Below are positions 53,363 to 61,628 of a stretch of DNA of 64,000 bases, piece by piece. Every line of letters starts with the position of its first letter. The stretch's first letter is position 1. Position numbers and translations under genes: made by a program. The notes beneath the pieces were generated by a model. It was not told the origin of the DNA. It worked only from the letters and a program-made list of their open reading frames with translations, and made no database searches. This DNA is from Dyadobacter soli (lineage in GTDB: Bacteria > Bacteroidota > Bacteroidia > Cytophagales > Spirosomataceae), in assembly GCF_900101885.1 (NCBI RefSeq), contig NZ_FNAN01000026.1, forward strand, positions 1 through 64,000. Reading direction: 5' to 3'.

Positions 53363-54664
53363 ATGGAAACAATTGACAGTATCCCTACTTCCAAAATACG
53401 GCGTGCCACCCGGCTTATTTCGACAGGGGTTAAGATTGGGGGAAATTACCTGAAATATTACGGCGAGAAGATCACAAGCCCGGAAACGGCGCGCGATAAC
53501 CTCAACAATAACAATGCGGAGGATATTTATGATAGTCTCAAAAGCCTGAAAGGCAGTGCGTTGAAGCTTGCCCAGATGCTGAGTATGGAGAAGAACTTCC
53601 TTCCGCAGGCTTATGTGGAGAAGTTTTCGCTGTCGCAGTTCTCGGTACCGCCGCTTTCGGCACCGCTGGTGGTGAAAACATTCCGGAAATATTTCGGCAA
53701 ATCACCGCTCGAACTGTTCGATACATTCAATCCGAATGCGATCAATGCGGCAAGCATTGGTCAGGTGCATAAGGCGACGCACGAGGGCAAAGAGCTGGCG
53801 GTGAAAATCCAGTATCCGGGCGTAGCAGAAAGCATTTCGTCGGATCTGGCGTTGGTGAAGCCTATCGCGATGAAGATGTTTAACATCCAGGCCAAGGATT
53901 CGGACAAGTATTTCAAGGAAGTTGAAACGAAGCTGACGGAGGAAACGAATTACATTCTTGAAATAGCCCAGAGCAGCGAAATCGCCGAGGCTTGCGAGCA
54001 TATCCCGAATCTGCGTTTTCCCAAATATTATCCTGAGTTTTCCAGCGAGCGTGTGATCACAATGGACTGGATGAATGGTGTGCATTGGTCGGAGTTTTGC
54101 AAAACGAATCCCGACCAGGAGACGGCCAACAAAATCGGGCAGGCATTGTGGGATTTCTATATGTTCCAGGTGCATCAGCTACGCAAAGTCCACGCCGATC
54201 CGCATCCGGGCAACTTCCTGATCGACGAAAACGACAATCTCATCGCTATCGATTTCGGTTGTATCAAGGAAATACCGGAGGAATTCTATATCCCGTATTT
54301 CGAGCTTGCCGAGCCTGAGAATCTGAACAATCCCGCGATTTTTCACGCCAAGTTAGCTGAATTGGAAATCCTTACCGACAAGGATACCAAAGCAGAAACC
54401 GTCTACTTCTCGAATCTTTTCAGGGAAATACTCGCATTGCTTACGCAGCCATTTCATTCAGAAACTTTCGACTTTTCTGACGAAGAATTTTTCCTGAAAC
54501 TGGCCGCATTAGGTGAGAAATATGCCAACGACAAAGAGCTGCGCAAAATGAATATGAACCGCGGCTCGAAGCATTTTATTTATATCAACCGCACATTCTT
54601 CGGGTTGTTCAGCCTGCTGCACGACCTCAAAGCGGTGGTGGATACCAAGCAATTTGTAAGCTGA
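53363..54664 (+). CDS. ABC1/AarF/UbiB-family atypical kinase
   Basis: A 433-residue ADCK/UbiB-like protein. Motifs: LKGSALKLAQMLSM (KxGQ-like region, here K-LAQ), ASIGQVHKATHEGKELAVKI with the ATP-binding Lys, VITMDWMNGVHWSEF, VHADPHPGNFLID (catalytic Asp/Asn) and IAIDFGCIKEIPEEF (DFG). In other bacteria UbiB supports quinone biosynthesis or lipid handling at the membrane. No C-terminal membrane segments are evident, so it may be soluble. Partner of the TetR-like gene just upstream. Confidence 0.9.
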   Translation: METIDSIPTSKIRRATRLISTGVKIGGNYLKYYGEKITSPETARDNLNNNNAEDIYDSLKSLKGSALKLAQMLSMEKNFLPQAYVEKFSLSQFSVPPLSAPLVVKTFRKYFGKSPLELFDTFNPNAINAASIGQVHKATHEGKELAVKIQYPGVAESISSDLALVKPIAMKMFNIQAKDSDKYFKEVETKLTEETNYILEIAQSSEIAEACEHIPNLRFPKYYPEFSSERVITMDWMNGVHWSEFCKTNPDQETANKIGQALWDFYMFQVHQLRKVHADPHPGNFLIDENDNLIAIDFGCIKEIPEEFYIPYFELAEPENLNNPAIFHAKLAELEILTDKDTKAETVYFSNLFREILALLTQPFHSETFDFSDEEFFLKLAALGEKYANDKELRKMNMNRGSKHFIYINRTFFGLFSLLHDLKAVVDTKQFVS

Positions 54665-54678
54665 CACCAATAATCAAT

Positions 54679-54708
54679 AACCGGTCGTGAGCAATCACGA
54701 CTGGTTTT
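54679..54708. terminator. Terminator between convergent genes
   Basis: AACCGGTCGTGA / TCACGACTGGTT stem (one mismatch) with GCAA loop and T-run. It lies 14 bp after the AarF-family stop and overlaps the last codons of the convergent AI-2E gene. Confidence 0.7.
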
Positions 54709-55825
54709 CTTCTCCTGCATTTTCCCCACCTGGCTTTTTCAGGTTTACAAAACGGAACAGATTATTGTTCGCCTGCTCGGGCGTCTGGTCGCCAAGCAGA
54801 ATCCCCCAGGGTTCCAGTCCGGGTACCCGGTCGAAAATCACTTTCATCATCGCAATCGCCGGAATCGAAAGGAACATTCCGGACAATCCCGCGAGCGCGC
54901 CTCCTACGAGCACGCCTACGATCGATACCAATGCGTTGATCCGCACTTTCGAGCCGACGATAAATGGTACCAGGAAGTTGTTATCAATGATTTGAACCAC
55001 AATAAAAATCCCAACGACACCCAGCAACACATCTATTTCCGGATGGCTGATAAACGTTACCATTACCGCCAATGCAGTCGCCACAAGACCGCCAATGTAA
55101 GGAACGAGGTTCAGGATGGCCGCCATTACGCCCAGCAGAATGGCATATTGCACATTCAGCACCAGCAAGCCGGCGGAATTCAATACGGCTACGGCGGTTG
55201 TTTCGAGCAATAACCCTACCATATAACTCTGAATGATCGATTTGATCTCTCCCAAAACTTCCAGCACGCGGTGTTTTTGCTCTTCGGCGAATAGTACCAC
55301 CGAGAAATGGATCAGCATGGCCCGGTAGTAAAGCAAGAGGAAAGTGTAGATGGGAATGAGGATCAAAGTCCCGAGCGGACCGGTTACCGCGCCGAGCGTT
55401 TCCGGACCCTGGAAGGTTTCCAGCGTTTTGCTTTGCGCATTTTTGAGGTATTCCGCCTGCTGGCGGTAGCTCACGCTATATTCCCGCCGAATCCACCGGC
55501 GCGCATCGCGGTATACGTGATCGATGTTCTTTTTCAACTTCGGCCATTCGTCGGAGAAATCAGCGAGTTGCATGGAAATCAGCACCGTTACCGCCGAAAC
55601 GATCAGTATCGCAATCGTCAATGCGATTGTAATAGCCATCAATTTCGGAATGCCTATCCGCATGAGCCGTTGTTCCAGCGGGCGCAGCAAAACCGCAAGC
55701 AGCCCGGCCAATGCGAGGGGTACGATGATGTCCTGGCCCAAATAAATGGCAACCATGATAATGCCGATCGCCAGGAGGGTTAGGGAGAGTTTTTGGTAGA
55801 AGGGTTGGGGTGCAGAAGTTTCCAC
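54695..55825 (-). CDS. AI-2E family transporter
   Basis: A 376-residue polytopic membrane protein with about seven to eight hydrophobic segments. Family signatures: DIIVPLALAGLLAVLLRPLE near the N-terminus, a soluble helical loop (KLKKNIDHVYRDARRWIRRE, then YRQQAEYLKNAQSKT), and the C-terminal VPYIGGLVATALAVMVTF and VQIIDNNFLVPFIVGSKVRI. The family includes the AI-2 exporter TqsA, but most members have other or unknown substrates, such as ions. A diverged copy of bases 55423-55546, coding for the soluble loop, lies at 56496-56619. Confidence 0.9.
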   Translation of the reverse strand: METSAPQPFYQKLSLTLLAIGIIMVAIYLGQDIIVPLALAGLLAVLLRPLEQRLMRIGIPKLMAITIALTIAILIVSAVTVLISMQLADFSDEWPKLKKNIDHVYRDARRWIRREYSVSYRQQAEYLKNAQSKTLETFQGPETLGAVTGPLGTLILIPIYTFLLLYYRAMLIHFSVVLFAEEQKHRVLEVLGEIKSIIQSYMVGLLLETTAVAVLNSAGLLVLNVQYAILLGVMAAILNLVPYIGGLVATALAVMVTFISHPEIDVLLGVVGIFIVVQIIDNNFLVPFIVGSKVRINALVSIVGVLVGGALAGLSGMFLSIPAIAMMKVIFDRVPGLEPWGILLGDQTPEQANNNLFRFVNLKKPGGENAGEENQS

Positions 55826-55933
55826 TGGGTAATTAGTTTAACCGGCTGGTAAAGGGATTTGGAGAACTATAAACTCTTCTTGAAATTTTCAAAAATTAAT
55901 TGAAAACCACACACTTTCAAATGCAATGGTTGT

Positions 55934-56092
55934 AATTCGGCGGACGCTGTCGGCGGATACTTGTACGTCTTCAATGTGCGCGGAAATCAGCTCAGGATCG
56001 TCGCCAAAATTGTGTTTAGGGTTCGAACTGTTTTTATTAAATTTATTGGTACGCATGCCGAATATGATAAGCTTAACCTGAAAAGTTTATGA
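55934..56092 (+). pseudogene. Truncated higB toxin, C-terminal half
   Basis: The frame ending at 56092 encodes NSADAVGGYLYVFNVRGNQL, RIVAKIVFRVRTVFIKFIG and THAEYDKLNLKSL, the conserved C-terminal half of HigB mRNA interferases. No N-terminal half is found upstream: the sequence before 55934 has no family resemblance. It overlaps the antitoxin ATG at 56089 by 4 bp (ATGA), the normal higBA arrangement. Most likely inactive. Confidence 0.8.
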
Positions 56093-56463
56093 AAAAGCAA
56101 CTGAAATACGAAACCGAAGAAGAATGTGATGCCGCGGTGGCGGAAGTAGAACGGCTCATGGATAAGGGTGAGGAAAATTTGACGGAAGAAGAGCTCGAAT
56201 TACTTGAAGCGATGGCTTTGGCTATTCAGGAGTACGAAATGGAGCATTACTACGAAGAGCCACCTCAAACGCTGGAAGGCATGATCGAACTTCGTATGTA
56301 TGAGATGAGACAGGAGGGCGGGAATCTGGCGGAAACGCTGGGCGTCAGTGAGGAAGAGCTGCTGGGGATCATTAGTGGAGAACAAGCTCCCAGTGTAGCG
56401 TTTCTCAAAGCGGTTCATACTAAACTCGATATACCAGCTGATTTTATCTTACAGCACGTCTGA
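56089..56463 (+). CDS. HigA-type antitoxin, full length
   Basis: A 124-residue antitoxin. The acidic N-terminal part (YETEEECDAAVAEVERLMDK, LTEEELELLEAMALAIQEYE, MEHYYEE) should bind the toxin. The C-terminal part is a Xre-type HTH (LAETLGVSEEELLGIISGEQ, then PSVAFLKAVHTKLDIPADFI). Its cognate toxin upstream is truncated, so this gene may be an orphan antitoxin or may act on the intact HigB at 56643-56948. Confidence 0.85.
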   Translation: MKKQLKYETEEECDAAVAEVERLMDKGEENLTEEELELLEAMALAIQEYEMEHYYEEPPQTLEGMIELRMYEMRQEGGNLAETLGVSEEELLGIISGEQAPSVAFLKAVHTKLDIPADFILQHV

Positions 56464-56466
56464 TTC

Positions 56467-56619
56467 AATTAAAGTCTTCCCCAAACAAATACCCGGCGTT
56501 TTGCTTTGCGCATTTTTGAGGTATTCCGCTTGCTGGCGGTAGCTCACACTACATTCCCGGCGAATCCACCGGCGCGCATCGCGGTGTAGGTGATCGATGT
56601 TGCTTTTCAACTTCGACCA
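56467..56619 (-). pseudogene. Chimeric remnant: AI-2E gene fragment joined to GNAT gene tail
   Basis: Bases 56496-56619 are a copy (about 92% identical, same length, no gaps) of 55423-55546 inside the AI-2E transporter gene, in the same orientation. Immediately beside it, 56475-56489 repeats 15 bp (TCTTCCCCAAACAAA) of the 3' end of the GNAT gene (57165-57179). Read on the minus strand it encodes DARRWIRRECSVSYRQQAEY, then NAQSKT-PG-ICLGKT. The junction has the order expected for the seam of a head-to-tail duplication of the whole locus. Confidence 0.85.
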
Positions 56620-56642
56620 AGATTTTACACACACTTGCCAAT

Positions 56643-56948
56643 ATGGTCATTCTCAGTTTCAGTACTATACGAGAATTTGGAATGCAATATCCAGATGCAG
56701 AAAACGCAATGTTGTCCTGGTTCGACATGGCTAGCGATGCAGATTGGTCAAATTTCCATGATGTCAGGAAAACATTCAATTCTGTTGACGCAGTTGGGAA
56801 TGACCGATACGTTTTTAACGTTAAAGGAAACAAATATAGAATTGTAGCGCTTATTATATTCTCTACAAGAACAATGTACATTCTGTTCATCGGTACGCAT
56901 AGTGCTTACAACAAAATTGATGCATCGAAAATCAAATATCAAAAATGA
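56643..56948 (+). CDS. HigB-type mRNA interferase toxin, intact
   Basis: A 101-residue HigB family toxin: MVILSFSTIREFGMQYPDAE, MLSWFDMASDADWSNFHDVR, AVGNDRYVFNVKGNKYRIVA, MYILFIGTHSAYNKID. Length and motifs are complete, so it may be a functional ribosome-dependent mRNase. The antitoxin gene that overlaps its end by 4 bp (56945) encodes only an N-terminal half; the full antitoxin upstream (56089-56463) belongs to a diverged module. A/T-rich compared with the neighbouring core genes. Confidence 0.85.
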   Translation: MVILSFSTIREFGMQYPDAENAMLSWFDMASDADWSNFHDVRKTFNSVDAVGNDRYVFNVKGNKYRIVALIIFSTRTMYILFIGTHSAYNKIDASKIKYQK

Positions 56949-57133
56949 TGAAAGAGGTAGTTGAAAAAGTTATCACAAAGGAGGAGTACGACCGGTTGAT
57001 GGTTGAAATTTTGAATCTCATGAACAAGGGCGAAGCGAATCTTTCAGTTTCTGAATTAAACGAGATCAAAGAAATGGCTTTGCTTGCACAGGCATATGAG
57101 CGTGAGCATTATTACCCGTCACATCTGCGCTAA
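56945..57133 (+). CDS. Short HigA-like antitoxin lacking the HTH domain
   Basis: A 62-residue protein aligned with the first half of the antitoxin at 56089-56463 (EEYDRLMVEILNLMNKGEAN, LSELNEIKEMALLAQAYERE HYY pattern), then stopping at SHLR. The C-terminal DNA-binding HTH is absent, and no continuation is found in other frames. It overlaps the toxin gene by 4 bp. It might still bind HigB, but it should not repress transcription. Could equally be a remnant without function. Confidence 0.7.
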   Translation: MMKEVVEKVITKEEYDRLMVEILNLMNKGEANLSVSELNEIKEMALLAQAYEREHYYPSHLR

Positions 57134-57156
57134 GTTGGCCTGCATTCGGTAACTCG

Positions 57157-57606
57157 TCAGATTTTCTTCCCCAAACAAACACTCCGCGATTCCTCGGGAA
57201 ATTCTCCGAAATGCGGGATGTCGTTATACCCCAGCTTCCGGTACAATGCAATAGCTTCCGGCTGGCCGATGCCGGTTTCGAGAATTGCAGTGCCGTAGCC
57301 GAGTTGTTTCGCCCAGTTTTCCAGTTCCGCTACCATCACCGAGGCAATGCCCTTGCCGCGGAATTCGGGTTTTACGTACATCCTTTTTAGTTCAATGCGC
57401 CCGGCGTCGAATTGCTTGAAGCAGCCGCACGCGATAGCGACGCCATTTTCATAAGCGACTACCACCGTCGGCAGGCCGGTGATGCGGTTGTATTCTTCGT
57501 AATCTTCCTTTTTGGTGTTGTAAATGCGGCAGAGTTCGTCGTCGAGTTCGCTGGTGAGATGCTGGAAATCGGGATTGTCGCTGGTGGTGCGGATGTATTC
57601 GGGCAT
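57157..57606 (-). CDS. GNAT N-acetyltransferase
   Basis: A 149-residue GNAT protein: ELDDELCRIYNTKKEDYEEY, VVAYENGVAIACGCFKQFDA, MYVKPEFRGKGIASVMVAEL (acetyl-CoA loop RGKGIA), LGYGTAILETGIGQPEAIAL and LYRKLGY. The acceptor is unknown. It is 11 bp downstream of the photolyase-family gene, so it is probably co-transcribed. Fifteen bases of its 3' end are repeated at 56475-56489 in the adjacent mosaic. Confidence 0.9.
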   Translation of the reverse strand: MPEYIRTTSDNPDFQHLTSELDDELCRIYNTKKEDYEEYNRITGLPTVVVAYENGVAIACGCFKQFDAGRIELKRMYVKPEFRGKGIASVMVAELENWAKQLGYGTAILETGIGQPEAIALYRKLGYNDIPHFGEFPEESRSVCLGKKI

Positions 57607-57617
57607 TGGCTTGGTAT

Positions 57618-59099
57618 TTAACTGTCGAGTTTGCGAAGATAGGCATTTGCGGTGTCGATGTGCATTTGCTTTTTCTCGTCGGGCATCTGGTCGAAGGTTT
57701 TGATCAGCATTCCCAGGCGCGGATTTCTGAGGAAAAATTTTCGGTATTTATCCATAAACCGCCAGAACAATCCGTCCCATGTTTCCTGCCAATCCCCTTT
57801 TGGGAAGTCGCTCATTTTCAGGAGATAATTGCTGGCGCTGATGTAGGGTTTGGTGGCCATTAGCCCGCCATCGGAAAACTGGCTCATACCGTATACATTC
57901 GGCACCATGACCCAGTCGTAGGCATCGATGAACAGCTCCATGAACCAGTGGTACACATCGTCCGGGTCGATTTCGCAGAGCATCATAAAGTTACCAAGTA
58001 CCATCAGCCGCTCGATGTGGTGGCAATATCCGGTGTCGAGCACTTTGCGGATGACAATGTCGATAGGCGCGATGCCGGTTGTTGCATTCCAGAAATTGTC
58101 GGGAAGCTTTCGTTTGAAATGCCAGTAGTTGCGTGTCCGCTGTTTGCCGCCCTTCACTTCATAAACACCTCTCACAAACTCCCGCCAGCCGATAATTTGC
58201 CGCACGAACCCTTCCAGCGAATTGAACGGAATGCGGTGCTCGCGTGCATATGCGATGGCTTTGTCGACCACATGCCGGGGCGTGAGCAAGCCTGCATTGA
58301 GTAGCGGCGAAAGGAGGCTATGATGGAGAAAATGCTCATTCGAGACGATAGCGTCCTCATAATGCCCGAAATGCGAAAACCGGTTTTCGAGGAATTGATC
58401 AAACCATGATTCTGCCTGACTGAATGTTGCCGGGAAGCGGATATCGGGGGAAATCTGTCCGTAATTTTTTGAAAAATGCATTTCAACATAATCCCTGGCT
58501 TCTTCCCAGGCATCGGAATTTCGCGGGAAGCGGATTGTCGGCGGTTTTTGTTTTTTAGGGTATTTCAAACGGTTTTCGTCGTCAAAGCTCCATTTCCCAC
58601 CGGCTGGTTCGCTGTTCCGGACGATCAGTATGTCGCGGTCCTGGCGTTGGTTCATGTAAAAATCGGCCATGAAATACCGCTTCCGGTTCATGAAATAGCC
58701 GTTAAGCTCTTCCCTGGTGTTCAGGAACATTGGCGTAGGATGTTCCACAAGCTCGATTTCAGATCGTGCGGCGGCTTTTCGTAAGCGGGAGGAGAGCCAG
58801 TCGTCGGTCAAGTCGGCAAAATGTATTGCTGAAATCCCCTTTTTCGCGAGGAATGCAGGCAACTTTCGTACATCCGAATACGCCTCATTGGCTTCCACAT
58901 ATTCGACATTTACCTTTCGATCTTCGAGAAACGCCTTGTAGTTTTGCATCGTCGCTCGGTGAAAGAGCAGTTTTTGTTTGTGAAAACGGAATTGTGTGAA
59001 AAACAACGGCTCTTCCACCATCACCACCGGACGATCAGCGGTAACCGCCGGATGTTTTTCAAAAAGCTGGTGTGGAAAAACAAGCGTGACTGCTTTCAT
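57618..59099 (-). CDS. Cryptochrome/photolyase family protein, FeS-BCP-like but without cluster cysteines
   Basis: A 493-residue flavoprotein of the prokaryotic (6-4) photolyase-like branch: Rossmann N-domain MKAVTLVFPHQLFEKHPAVT, FAD domain with LEGFVRQIIGWREFVRGVYE, HHIERLMVLGN (360-370, matching the active-site His pair), NVYGMSQFSDGGLMATKPYI and SASNYLLKMSD. In classical FeS-BCP members four Cys bind a [4Fe-4S] cluster, three of them after MSDY. Here MSDFPKGDWQETWDG has none, and the whole protein contains only two Cys (359, 375). It presumably repairs UV lesions or senses light. The start at 59099 excludes a poor 77-residue extension. Confidence 0.85.
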   Translation of the reverse strand: MKAVTLVFPHQLFEKHPAVTADRPVVMVEEPLFFTQFRFHKQKLLFHRATMQNYKAFLEDRKVNVEYVEANEAYSDVRKLPAFLAKKGISAIHFADLTDDWLSSRLRKAAARSEIELVEHPTPMFLNTREELNGYFMNRKRYFMADFYMNQRQDRDILIVRNSEPAGGKWSFDDENRLKYPKKQKPPTIRFPRNSDAWEEARDYVEMHFSKNYGQISPDIRFPATFSQAESWFDQFLENRFSHFGHYEDAIVSNEHFLHHSLLSPLLNAGLLTPRHVVDKAIAYAREHRIPFNSLEGFVRQIIGWREFVRGVYEVKGGKQRTRNYWHFKRKLPDNFWNATTGIAPIDIVIRKVLDTGYCHHIERLMVLGNFMMLCEIDPDDVYHWFMELFIDAYDWVMVPNVYGMSQFSDGGLMATKPYISASNYLLKMSDFPKGDWQETWDGLFWRFMDKYRKFFLRNPRLGMLIKTFDQMPDEKKQMHIDTANAYLRKLDS

Positions 59100-59124
59100 G
59101 GCTGATTTTAATTCGAAATTGAAT

Positions 59125-60072
59125 ATGAGAAATATTGTTGCTGCCCTTCTCCTCCTGTCGACGATATGCCCGGTGCTTGGGCAGAATGGCTTTAAAGTCG
59201 TGCCATTGGGTGTGAAGGGAGGAACTACGGACGGAAACCTTTCCGCGTACATGCTCGCGCCCGCGGGGTCGGACGCATACGTGTGCGTGGACGCGGGCAC
59301 GGTGAGTAATGGCATCGAAAGAGCCCTCAATAAGAATGCGTTTAATGCAAATGCCGAAACGGTCCTTAAAAATTACATCAAAGGCTACCTCATTTCACAC
59401 CCGCATCTCGACCATATTTCCGGGATGATTATCAATTCCGTGGATGATACGGTGAAACAGGTGTACGCAATGGAGCATTGCATTGATGTGATGAAAGCGC
59501 ATTATTTCAACTGGCAGAGCTGGCCCAACCTCGCCAGCGACGGCAATGCGCCCGCATTGAACAAATACCGCTACCAGCAGCTGCCCGAAGGCGTTGAAAT
59601 GCCGCTTGCGGAAACCGGAATGTCGGTACAGGCATTCCCGCTAAGCCATTCGAAACCTTACACGAGTACCGCGTTCCTGGTGAAACATCAGGATGAATAT
59701 GTGCTCTACTTCGGTGATACCGGGCCGGATGAGGTCGAACAGGCCGATTACATGAAGCGGGTATGGGCAGCGGTGGCGCCGCTTGTGAAGGCTGGGAAAT
59801 TAAAAGGTGTGTTTTTGGAAGTATCTTATCCCAATGCGCAGCCGGATCGCCATTTGTACGGGCACCTCACGCCGAATTGGTTCATGAAAGAATTTGAAGT
59901 ACTGGCCGCGCTAGTTGGGAAGGAGCATTTGCGGAATCTGAATGTAATCGTAACGCACATTAAACCAACGGGAAATAGTGAAGCAACGATCAAAAAGGAG
60001 CTTGATGCAGCCAATAGCCTCGGTTTGCGCTTGACCTTTCCCGAGCAGGGCGTCAAATTTGAATTGAAATAA
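59125..60072 (+). CDS. Class II 3',5'-cyclic-nucleotide phosphodiesterase, exported
   Basis: A 315-residue metallo-beta-lactamase-fold enzyme of the PdsA/CpdP type. Metal motif HPHLDH (92-97), YMLAPAGSDAYVCVDAGTVS, FPLSHSKPYTSTAFLV, LYFGDTGPD, LKGVFLEVSYPNAQPDRHLY, GHLTP, VTHIKPTG. The signal peptide MRNIVAALLLLSTICPVLGQ supports the start at 59125, although an ATG at 59098 is also in frame. It would hydrolyse cAMP or cGMP outside the inner membrane. Divergent from the photolyase-family gene; their starts are only 25 bp apart. Confidence 0.9.
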   Translation: MRNIVAALLLLSTICPVLGQNGFKVVPLGVKGGTTDGNLSAYMLAPAGSDAYVCVDAGTVSNGIERALNKNAFNANAETVLKNYIKGYLISHPHLDHISGMIINSVDDTVKQVYAMEHCIDVMKAHYFNWQSWPNLASDGNAPALNKYRYQQLPEGVEMPLAETGMSVQAFPLSHSKPYTSTAFLVKHQDEYVLYFGDTGPDEVEQADYMKRVWAAVAPLVKAGKLKGVFLEVSYPNAQPDRHLYGHLTPNWFMKEFEVLAALVGKEHLRNLNVIVTHIKPTGNSEATIKKELDAANSLGLRLTFPEQGVKFELK

Positions 60073-60078
60073 TATAGC

Positions 60079-60103
60079 AAAGGCGGGAACCGGTCCCGCC
60101 TTT
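60079..60103. terminator. Bidirectional terminator
   Basis: AAAGGCGGGA-ACCGG-TCCCGCCTTT, a perfect 10-bp stem, between the convergent phosphodiesterase gene (stop 60072) and the DUF72 gene (stop 60106). Confidence 0.85.
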
Positions 60104-60105
60104 GG

Positions 60106-61005
60106 CTACTTGAATAAACTCACTTGCCCACTCGCGACCCTCGGATCGTAAGGGACTTGCAGTTCCATTCCCAGTTCTTTATTGAGTTTTTGGATCAGAT
60201 AAGACGATAGCAGCGGCGACGCCTCCTCGTGGTTCTGGTGTACAAAGAAATAGACATTCTGAATGCCTTCTTCTACCCATAGTTTCAGCCTTTCAAACCA
60301 ATCGTCCAGGCGTGTGTAATCCGAATCGACGTTTGCGCCGTTGTAGCGGATAAATGCCGTGGGCGTCGTGAGCCGCATATGCAGCAGGTCGCGACGGCCG
60401 GCCGAGTCGGTGACGATATGCGTGATGTTTTTCTTTTCGAGCAGGCTGTACAGGTCTTCGCTGTTGAAAGAACCGTCGTACCAGCCTGTGTGCCGCAATT
60501 CCAGTGCCAACGGGAAGCCCGAAGGCCATTCTTCGAGGTATGCTTTTAGAATTTCCCAGTTTTTAGGGCCGAAATTGTCCGGCATTTGGAGGAAAAGCAT
60601 TCCGAGCTTATCCTGCAAATGGGCGATGCCGTCGAGGTAAATGTTGGTCGGTTCCTTGGCGTCTTTCAGCCGTTTCCAGTGGCTGATCCCCTGGTGCAGT
60701 TTCGGGAAGAATTTGAAACCGGCAGGTGTTTTGGCATACCAGGTTTCGATGGTGTCGACAGGGAAGTTGTTGTAAAAGGTCGCGTTCAGCTCGATGCTGT
60801 TGAACTGCGTCGCATAATACGCCAATTCATCTTTGGTGCCTTTCGGGTAAAAACCTTTGAGGTCGGTTTTGTTCCATTTGGCGCATCCGATGTAGATCCC
60901 CGGCTTTTCGCCTTTTGCCGCATTGAGCAGCGCTTTATTGGCGGGCGCGTCGGGTGGCAGTTTGAAATCTATATCATCGGCATTATCAACTTTTCCGAAT
61001 TTCAT
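60106..61005 (-). CDS. DUF72 (YecE-like) protein
   Basis: A 299-residue TIM-barrel-like protein of the DUF72 family: YIGCAKWNKTDLKGFYPKGT, YYATQFNSIELNATFYNNFP, WYAKTPAGFKFFPKLHQGIS, LGMLFLQMPDNFGPKN, LALELRHTGWYD, FIRYNGAN and VYFFVHQNHEEASP. The function of the family is unknown; structures resemble xylose-isomerase-like barrels. The N-terminal ~30 residues add a short acidic extension. It lies 75 bp from the cupin gene on the same strand. Confidence 0.9.
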   Translation of the reverse strand: MKFGKVDNADDIDFKLPPDAPANKALLNAAKGEKPGIYIGCAKWNKTDLKGFYPKGTKDELAYYATQFNSIELNATFYNNFPVDTIETWYAKTPAGFKFFPKLHQGISHWKRLKDAKEPTNIYLDGIAHLQDKLGMLFLQMPDNFGPKNWEILKAYLEEWPSGFPLALELRHTGWYDGSFNSEDLYSLLEKKNITHIVTDSAGRRDLLHMRLTTPTAFIRYNGANVDSDYTRLDDWFERLKLWVEEGIQNVYFFVHQNHEEASPLLSSYLIQKLNKELGMELQVPYDPRVASGQVSLFK

Positions 61006-61080
61006 GACTGGCTAGTTTAGGATGAATAAGTATCGATCCGGCAAGCCTCACCAACCTGCCGGATTAAAGCTAATGGCGGA

Positions 61081-61596
61081 TTATCTTCCGAAATCGTCCT
61101 GTACGCGAACGATATCGTCTTCGTCGGATGGATTGGTAGGGTCGGTGTGCTGCCAGATTTCAGCTACAAAGCCCCATTCGTTTACACCTACCAGGCGGTG
61201 GCGCTCACCTTTTTTGAGGTTTATAACTGTACCGATCGGTAATTGTTGGAGTTCGGTCTCTTCGTCGGTGTCGCTGATTACGATACCCGCGCTGCCGCCG
61301 ATTACTTTCCAGATTTCGGCGCGACGGTGGTGGTACTGCCATGAAAGGCGTTTGTTGGGAGCCACCACGAGGATTTTCGGGCTCAGCTTCTCATAACCGG
61401 CGAAGTCGGCGAGCGACAGATGCGGGAAAAAAGTAGAGATGAATGTTGGCGCCTGGCTTTCGTCGAGTACGAAGAAACCTCCCCACGGACGTGAATGGTC
61501 CTTCGCTACAACCGTAAAACCCTGCTCATCTATAAACTGTTGTACTTTTTCGAAAACCTCGTTTTTATCGGCATCGGCCGCAAAAGACTGTATCAT
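61081..61596 (-). CDS. Cupin, mannose-6-phosphate isomerase type II-like
   Basis: A 171-residue single cupin: DHSRPWGGFFVLDE, YEKLSPKILVVAPNKRLSWQ, YHHRRAEIWKVIGGSAGIVI, LPIGTVINLKKGERHRLVGV and AEIWQHTDPTNPSDEDDIVR. The RPWG start and the metal ligands in HHRRAE / H(RLVG) match the cupin half of type II phosphomannose isomerase / GDP-mannose pyrophosphorylase, here as a stand-alone protein. It probably isomerises a sugar phosphate. A candidate promoter box lies at 61629-61636. Confidence 0.85.
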   Translation of the reverse strand: MIQSFAADADKNEVFEKVQQFIDEQGFTVVAKDHSRPWGGFFVLDESQAPTFISTFFPHLSLADFAGYEKLSPKILVVAPNKRLSWQYHHRRAEIWKVIGGSAGIVISDTDEETELQQLPIGTVINLKKGERHRLVGVNEWGFVAEIWQHTDPTNPSDEDDIVRVQDDFGR

Positions 61597-61628
61597 AACC
61601 GGGAATAATTAGTAAATCAGGTGAATTT

